64,000 nt of DNA from Gemmatimonadota bacterium. GTDB taxonomy: Bacteria; Gemmatimonadota; Gemmatimonadetes; Longimicrobiales; Gaopeijiaceae. Position 1 is the first letter of the stretch, and every line of letters starts with the position of its first letter. The notes beneath the pieces are model-generated. The model worked only from the letters and a program-made list of their open reading frames with translations. It was not told the DNA's origin and did not search any database. Positions 59,609-64,000 of this stretch are shown piece by piece. Location: NCBI GenBank assembly GCA_022827345.1, contig JAJDTB010000050.1, forward strand, positions 1 to 64,000, read 5' to 3'. The position numbers and the translations under genes were made by a program.

Positions 59609-60276
59609 CCGCACGCCGTTACGACGAGGAAGAGGTCGCGCTCATCCTGCACCGGGCGGTCGAGGCGGCCGCGCGCGACCAGGAGGGCGGCACGAGTGCG
59701 GGCCTGACGCTCGCCGAACTGAAGGAGATCGCCGGCGAAGCCGGGATCGATACGGCCCGGATCGAGGAGGCGGCCACTTCGCTGGAAGTTCGCCGCGATG
59801 GGGCGCTGACCTCATCATCCGTCGGCTTGCCCCCTACGGTGCAGATGGAACGGGTCGTCCCCGCAAGGCTGGACGACGACCTCCTCCCCCAACTACTCGA
59901 CCTGATTCGCACGGAGTTCGCGCGGCAGGGGATCGTGGAGGAGGTTCTCGGCGGCTTCGAATGGCGCGCGCGCAGCGTGATGGGCGGGCGCTACGTGTCG
60001 ATTCGCGGCGAGGGGGACTCGACCCGCGTGCGCGTGCTCGGCAACTATCGCGACGGGTTGCTGACGTTCGCCTTCGGGCCGGGGCCGATTCTGGGGGTCC
60101 TGGGGGGGCTGCTCGGCGGCGCTCTCAGCGGCGCGAACCCCATGGTCGTCATCCCGGCCGGGCTGCTGGCGTGGGCAACGGCGCTCGTTCCGTGGCGGGC
60201 CCTCTTCGGGCGAGAGCGGAAGGCGCTGCGGCGGGTGCTTGACGCGATCGAGCGGCGGCTGCGGGAGCGGCCATGA
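59605..60276 (+). CDS. Membrane protein with soluble N-terminal domain, unknown
   Basis: A 223-aa protein. The N-terminus YDEEEVALILHRAVEAAA followed by LTLAELKEIAGEAGID is a recurring start in proteins of this group and may be a small regulatory helix bundle. The middle is a beta domain (EWRARSVMGGRYVSIRGEGDSTRVRV). Near residue 160 are one or two membrane segments (LGVLGGLLGGALSGANPMVVIPAGLLAWATALV). Both ends overlap neighbours by 4 nt (ATGA), so it is co-translated with the PHP and EEP genes. Confidence 0.65.
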   Translation: MTARRYDEEEVALILHRAVEAAARDQEGGTSAGLTLAELKEIAGEAGIDTARIEEAATSLEVRRDGALTSSSVGLPPTVQMERVVPARLDDDLLPQLLDLIRTEFARQGIVEEVLGGFEWRARSVMGGRYVSIRGEGDSTRVRVLGNYRDGLLTFAFGPGPILGVLGGLLGGALSGANPMVVIPAGLLAWATALVPWRALFGRERKALRRVLDAIERRLRERP

Positions 60277-61244
60277 TCCGCCGGCGGCGCGGGGCCGCCA
60301 TCCCGTTGTGTCTGCTGGCGCTGCTGGGATGCGGCTCCGACACGCCGACCGTCCCTCCCCCGCCACCCCCCGACCCCCTCCCGCAACCCATCGCGATCCC
60401 GGCCCGGGGCACCGATGACACCTTCGACATGGCGACGTGGAACCTCCTCAACTTCGGGTCCACCGGGCTGGGACCGTCGGACGAAATCCTGCAACTCGCG
60501 CGCATTCGCGACGTGATCCTGGGCACCGATGCCGACCTGTGGGGCGTTCAGGAGGTGTCGAGGGCGAGCGCGTTCGAGAGTCTGCTGGCCAACCTTCCCG
60601 GCTACGGGGGCCTGCTGGTGAATGACACGAGCGTGGTCGGCGGGACCGGTTCCTACACCGGGGGCGAGATCAAGGTCGGACTGATCTTCAAGTCGTCCGC
60701 GGTGGAGGTGACCGGGGCGCGGGTCATCCTCGCCGAGCTGGACTACGAGTTCGCCGGCCGTCCGCCGCTGGAGGTGCGTGTCCGATTGAACCATGCAGGT
60801 GTCTCACGCGAAGCGGTCATAATCGTGCTGCATGCGAAGGCCAACCAGGATGCCACTTCGTGGGCGCGGCGCGCCGCGGCCGGCGAGGGCCTGAAGGCGC
60901 ACCTGGAGTCGACCCTCGCCGACGACATTGTGCTCGTCCCCGGCGACTGGAACGATGACATGGACGAGTCGATCACCTCGGGACGCGACACCCCGTACCG
61001 GCCGCTCGTCGACGCCGGCCCCGACTGGGTCTTCCCCACGGCCGAGCTCAGCACCACGGGCGAGACCTCGATCCTCGGCTACGACGACGTGATCGACCAC
61101 ATCCTCGCGTCGGACGAGATCATGGCGTGGTACGAGGCCGGGTCGGCGCTCGTCTACCGGGTCGACGAACACATTCCCGACTACGAAGACACCACGAGCG
61201 ACCACCTGCCGGTGCTGGTGCGGTTCAGGCTGCCGCCGAACTGA
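60273..61244 (+). CDS. Endonuclease/exonuclease/phosphatase-family lipoprotein
   Basis: A 323-aa protein. The signal peptide with lipobox LLGC is followed by a Pro-rich tether (PPPPPPDPLPQP) and an EEP domain: MATWNLLNFG, WGVQEVSR (metal Glu), VLHAKAN, VPGDWNDDMD and a C-terminal TTSDHLPVLVRF (catalytic His). Export and lipid anchoring suggest an extracellular nuclease or phosphodiesterase for scavenging. It is the last gene of the overlapping three-gene set that begins with the PHP fusion. Confidence 0.88.
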   Translation: MIRRRRGAAIPLCLLALLGCGSDTPTVPPPPPPDPLPQPIAIPARGTDDTFDMATWNLLNFGSTGLGPSDEILQLARIRDVILGTDADLWGVQEVSRASAFESLLANLPGYGGLLVNDTSVVGGTGSYTGGEIKVGLIFKSSAVEVTGARVILAELDYEFAGRPPLEVRVRLNHAGVSREAVIIVLHAKANQDATSWARRAAAGEGLKAHLESTLADDIVLVPGDWNDDMDESITSGRDTPYRPLVDAGPDWVFPTAELSTTGETSILGYDDVIDHILASDEIMAWYEAGSALVYRVDEHIPDYEDTTSDHLPVLVRFRLPPN

Positions 61245-61259
61245 GGCGCCGGCCGACCA

Positions 61260-62567
61260 TCATTCCGCGGGGGCGACCCGGCCTCCGGGCACCGTCGCGA
61301 GCAGGAGCACCGCCGCGACGCCCGCCATCGCCGCACCGAAGACGAACGGGGCCGCCGGGCCGAATCCCTGCCAGCCGAAAAGCCCCTCCCACAGCACGCC
61401 GGCCAGCACCGAAGCCGGGAGGGTGGCGAGGCCGATCGCAGCCGCGTAGCCTCCGTAGGCCGTCCCGCGTCGAACGGCTGGCACGAGGTCCGCGACCAGC
61501 GCCTTCGCCGCGCCCGCCGCCAGTCCGTGATAGCAGCCGTACAGCAGGTACAGCACCGTCACGTGCACGACCGTGTCCGCGAGCGCAAAGCCGAGGTAGA
61601 CCAGCGCGTACAACCCCCACGCCGCCGCCACGACCCGCTTGCGGGGGATCCGGTCGGCCAGCGCTCCCGCGGGGGTCGACACCAGCGTGTAGACCACGTT
61701 GAAGGCGAGGAGCAGCCACAGGATTCCGACCACCGACAGGCCCCGCTCCTGCGCCCTGAGCACGAGGAAGGCATCCGCGGAGTTGCCAAGCTCGAAGATC
61801 ACGGAGCAGACGACGAATGCCGCGAAGCCCCGGCCGAGCCCGCGCAGGCCGAGCCGAGGACGGCTGACGCCGGCAGGGCTGCCGCCCTGGTCGTCCCGGG
61901 CGTCCCGAGCCTCGCCGGCCTCGCCCTTCGCCCCGACATCCCGCGCCCCCACCGCGAGCACCACCACCCCGAGAAACGCGGGAACCAGGCTCCACAACAC
62001 CAGGTTGCGGAACGTCCCGGCCTCGAGCAGCGCCCCGCCGCCCTGCACCTGCTGCACCACCCAGATCGATACCGCGATCCCGACTACGGCGCCCGCGGTA
62101 TCGGCCGCCCGGTGCAGCCCGAAGGCGAGGCCGCGCCGCTCCGGCGGCGTCGAATCGGCGAGGAGCGCGTCGCGGGGGGCCGTGCGCACCCCCTTCCCCA
62201 CCCGGTCCCCCACCCGGATCGCCGCGATCGCCCCCCAGGTCGCAGCGAGCAGGTAGAACGGCTTCGCCAGCGCCGAAATCGCGTACCCGGCGACCGCCGG
62301 CCACTTGCGGGTCTGCAGCCGGTCCGACAGCCACCCCGAATACAGCTTGAGGATGCTCGCGCTCGCATCGGCCAGACCCTCGACGACGCCCACGGCCCAA
62401 ATCCGCACCCCCAGCACATTCGAGAGAAAGAGCGGCAGGACGTTGAGGAGCATCTCGCTCGACACGTCGGTGAGGAAGCTCGTGCCGCTCGCGGCCCAGA
62501 CGTTCCGGTGGAGGCGGGGCTTCGGGGAGGCGGATCCGGGTCCGGATGGGGCGGGTGGCTTGTTCAT
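61260..62567 (-). CDS. MFS transporter
   Basis: About 435 aa from ATG 62567 (MNKPPAPSGPGSASPK); the track's extension to 62762 only reads through palindromic DNA. It has twelve predicted helices in two halves joined by a charged linker (GAKGEAGEARDARDDQGG). Signatures are SSEMLLNVLPLFLSNVLG, LYSGWLSDRLQTRKWPAVAGY, RVGDRVGKGVRTAPRDALLA and the second-half LADRIPRKRVVAAAWGLYAL. The GDRVGKGVRTAPRDALLADS segment is common in a large uncharacterised MFS subfamily. The substrate is unknown. The upstream region holds the second palindrome pair. Confidence 0.88.
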   Translation of the reverse strand: MNKPPAPSGPGSASPKPRLHRNVWAASGTSFLTDVSSEMLLNVLPLFLSNVLGVRIWAVGVVEGLADASASILKLYSGWLSDRLQTRKWPAVAGYAISALAKPFYLLAATWGAIAAIRVGDRVGKGVRTAPRDALLADSTPPERRGLAFGLHRAADTAGAVVGIAVSIWVVQQVQGGGALLEAGTFRNLVLWSLVPAFLGVVVLAVGARDVGAKGEAGEARDARDDQGGSPAGVSRPRLGLRGLGRGFAAFVVCSVIFELGNSADAFLVLRAQERGLSVVGILWLLLAFNVVYTLVSTPAGALADRIPRKRVVAAAWGLYALVYLGFALADTVVHVTVLYLLYGCYHGLAAGAAKALVADLVPAVRRGTAYGGYAAAIGLATLPASVLAGVLWEGLFGWQGFGPAAPFVFGAAMAGVAAVLLLATVPGGRVAPAE

Positions 62568-62644
62568 GGAGCCGTGCGGGGTGGAACTCGTGGAGTGCGA
62601 CGCCTTGCCTAATGATAGCCGGTCGCGGGAGCGAAGGGTCCGTT

Positions 62645-62729
62645 TTGTCCGCCAATAAGGGGCAAGAATGGCGGACAACGACCGTGCGGACGGGTTTGTC
62701 GGCCAAGATGGGGCAATATTGGCCGACAA
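62645..62729. repeat. Paired palindromes, locus 2 (TTGTCGGCCAA family)
   Basis: Palindrome 3 (62645-62678) has perfect arms TTGTCCGCCA/TGGCGGACAA with a 14-nt centre. Palindrome 4 (62696-62729) has perfect arms TTGTCGGCCAA/TTGGCCGACAA with a 12-nt centre. Both centres contain GGGGCAA, the complement of the TTGCC core at locus 1. The palindrome centres are 51 bp apart, as at locus 1. The pair lies between the divergent MFS and SprT-like genes. Confidence 0.8.
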
Positions 62730-62832
62730 GCTTCCGCCTCGAACCGCTACGGCTCCCTTCATCAGAGAAGCTCGACCATCGGAGTGACCCTTGTGAGATT
62801 ACTGACTGTCAACTCGGACGCTCGCGCGCACG

Positions 62833-63663
62833 ATGCCTGAAGGCCGCCTGATCCGGAGCAGCCGTATGCCCGTTCGCGATGTGAAGAAGCAAGCGCTGGC
62901 GCACATCCTGCTCACGCGTGACCCCGGGGTGACCCGGATTCGAAAGCGGACCCAGAGCATCGGTCGGCGTCTACTCGACACTTCCACACACATCCGCGAG
63001 CCCAACTTCACCGCGATCGATCCCGGCGACCTTTCATTCCTGTTCGCCGCCTACGACGCGCGGTTCATGGACGGGATCTGTGGACAGCTGCTCGGCCCGG
63101 ACGGGGTGACGTTTCGCCTCTCCAGCAGAATGACGCGCGCGGGCGGGAAGACGACGCGCTTCCGGCGCCCGGATGGAGGAGCCCGTTACGAGATCGCCGT
63201 GGCCACTTCAATCCTGTTTGACGGATTCGGAGCGGGAGATCCGAATGTGACTGTGTGCGGGCTGCCCTGCCGCCACCGGTTGGAGGCATTGCAGCGGCTG
63301 TTCGAGCACGAACTTGTCCACCTCGCGGAATGGCTGTGCTGGGACGAGAGCCACTGTGCCCGTAGCCGCTTTCAGGATATCGCCTCCCGGTTGTTTCTCC
63401 ACCGAGCGCATACGCACGAGCTCATTACCCGCACAGAACGGGCCGCAAGCCTCGGGATCACCGTCGGCAGCCGTGTGACGTTTCCCTATCGGGGACAGCT
63501 GCTGCAAGGGCGCGTCAACCGGATCACCAAGCGTGCTACGGTACTGGTGGAAGACCCGGAGGGCGAGCGCTGGTCCGACGGGCGGCGATACGTGCGGTAC
63601 TACGTACCCCTCGCGCAACTCCGCCCGTCTGACCCAGTCGTGGTTTCCGAACAAGAGCGGTAG
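62833..63663 (+). CDS. SprT-like zinc metalloprotein
   Basis: 276 aa from the first ATG; ATG 62866 (MPVRDVKKQALAHILL) has a slightly better upstream GGAG and may be the true start. The HExxH zinc motif reads FEHELVHLAEWLCWDE (about 157-168), with a SprT-like fold around it and two short Cys-containing segments (VCGLPCRHR, ESHCARSR) that might bind a second metal. The C-terminal part (GSRVTFPYRGQLLQGRVNRITKRATVLVED) resembles a small SH3-like or PUA-like domain. SprT relatives process DNA-protein crosslinks; this short form is uncharacterised. No operon partner is evident. Confidence 0.75.
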   Translation: MPEGRLIRSSRMPVRDVKKQALAHILLTRDPGVTRIRKRTQSIGRRLLDTSTHIREPNFTAIDPGDLSFLFAAYDARFMDGICGQLLGPDGVTFRLSSRMTRAGGKTTRFRRPDGGARYEIAVATSILFDGFGAGDPNVTVCGLPCRHRLEALQRLFEHELVHLAEWLCWDESHCARSRFQDIASRLFLHRAHTHELITRTERAASLGITVGSRVTFPYRGQLLQGRVNRITKRATVLVEDPEGERWSDGRRYVRYYVPLAQLRPSDPVVVSEQER

Positions 63664-63689
63664 TCATCTCGGCGACGGAAATCAGTGGT

Positions 63690-63815
63690 ATGACGGAGGC
63701 CGCGGCGAGCATGGTCGGGGGGAGGTCGGCGACTATCTCGGAAGAGCGCCTTGACGCCAGCTTGAGGTTTGCCAACAAATCTGTTGCCAACAATTCTGCT
63801 GGGGAAAGTGGATGA
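63690..63815 (+). CDS. Possible 41-aa ORF
   Basis: ATG 63690 to TGA 63815 reads MTEAAASMVGGRSATISEERLD... and ends in a Ser/Asn-rich tail. There is no clear ribosome binding site and no recognised family. It occupies a 337-base tail of the window that otherwise holds only the fragment described next. Confidence 0.2.
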   Translation: MTEAAASMVGGRSATISEERLDASLRFANKSVANNSAGESG

Positions 63816-63837
63816 CTGGTCTTGTCTGGTGTTCTGC

Positions 63838-64000
63838 GTGAGGGTCGGCGAGTTCGAGTCGCTCCTTGAGACACTGCGCGAGAAGTCTTTGCGCTAGGTA
63901 TCGATCAACTCGCTGTGCTGATCCGCGAGTCGCCCGCAGCCGACCACCTACTCCCGCTCACGACCGCGCTCGAACTGGAAATGGGGGAGGAGCCGCAGGT
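63838..64000 (+). pseudogene. Possible frameshifted gene start running off the window
   Basis: GTG 63838 opens a frame reading RVGEFESLLETLREKSLR and stops at 63895. A frame shifted by one base continues from about 63891 as ALGIDQLAVLIRESPAADHLLPLTTALELEMGEEPQ to the edge. The two pieces read smoothly as one alpha-helical protein if a single base is missing near 63890. It could be a real frameshift, a sequencing error or two unrelated frames. The rest of the gene lies outside the window, and I do not recognise the family. Confidence 0.35.

Noticed and set aside
62546-62851. 101-aa plus-strand ORF, and the N-terminal extension of the MFS ORF to 62762
   Set aside because: Both read through the second palindrome pair. 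The MFS protein has a sensible start at 62567.

Overview
The window looks like a chromosomal segment of a high-GC, Gram-negative, outer-membrane bacterium, most likely a member of Gemmatimonadota. That assignment is an inference from gene content: two SusC/SusD pairs, a CBM9-like/DUF5916 outer-membrane protein, several exported S9 peptidases, a DUF4837 protein, stand-alone TonB-plug-like proteins, many secreted serine hydrolases and many lipoproteins. I see no rRNA, tRNA, CRISPR array, transposase or prophage. Genes are dense. Most long lines of the ORF track are antisense shadows, as expected at this base composition.

Layout. 1-8.4 kb: the tail of a possible gene, a coiled-coil membrane-anchored protein, a DUF5916 protein, an S9 peptidase, a small 5'-3' exonuclease, a secreted alpha/beta hydrolase and a small secreted protein. 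8.5-14.6 kb: a minus-strand run DUF4837 protein > beta-lactamase-fold lipoprotein > dnaE. 14.7-20.5 kb: a cytochrome c lipoprotein overlapping a Tat-exported FAD oxidase, an AAA/DUF4143 ATPase with a palindromic promoter region, a serine hydrolase and a barrel-less plug protein. 20.6-30.4 kb: a susD/susC pair, then two divergent S9 peptidases. 30.5-39.7 kb: a minus-strand run lipoprotein > susC > susD > plug-like protein > two tandem RnfD/NqrB-like membrane proteins carrying cysteine-rich Sel1-like repeats. 39.8-45.0 kb: an overlapping run class A beta-lactamase > class C-like hydrolase > PAF-acetylhydrolase-like enzyme, divergent from an exported MBL-fold hydrolase. 45.1-49.2 kb: a divergent carnitine-type pair (3-hydroxyacyl-CoA/L-carnitine dehydrogenase-like and BKACE) and a CocE-like hydrolase. 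49.3-55.8 kb: a small plug-like protein, then a terminal-oxidase operon (triheme cytochrome c lipoprotein, small membrane protein, coxB, coxA, coxC, COX4-like, second subunit III, CPVC protein). 55.9-61.2 kb: TlpA thioredoxin and cupin genes, then a propeller-PHP fusion coupled to a small membrane protein and an EEP-family lipoprotein. 61.3-64 kb: an MFS transporter, a SprT-like metalloprotein and a possibly frameshifted gene at the edge.

The genes together suggest an aerobic heterotroph that takes up oligomers or peptides through SusCD complexes, digests peptides with exported S9 enzymes, and respires through an A1-type cytochrome c oxidase.

The least explained signals are these. (1) Two loci carry a pair of 34-36 bp TTGTCGGCCAA palindromes, and in both the centres are exactly 51 bp apart. 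(2) A composite element TTACATTWTGTMA-N7-YTYACAT occurs three times, each between convergent genes. (3) The tandem NQR2/RnfD-Sel1 proteins sit at the end of a SusCD operon and share a near-identical cysteine-containing C-terminal tail. (4) A 15-codon mini-ORF bridges coxA and coxC with a 4-nt overlap at each end.
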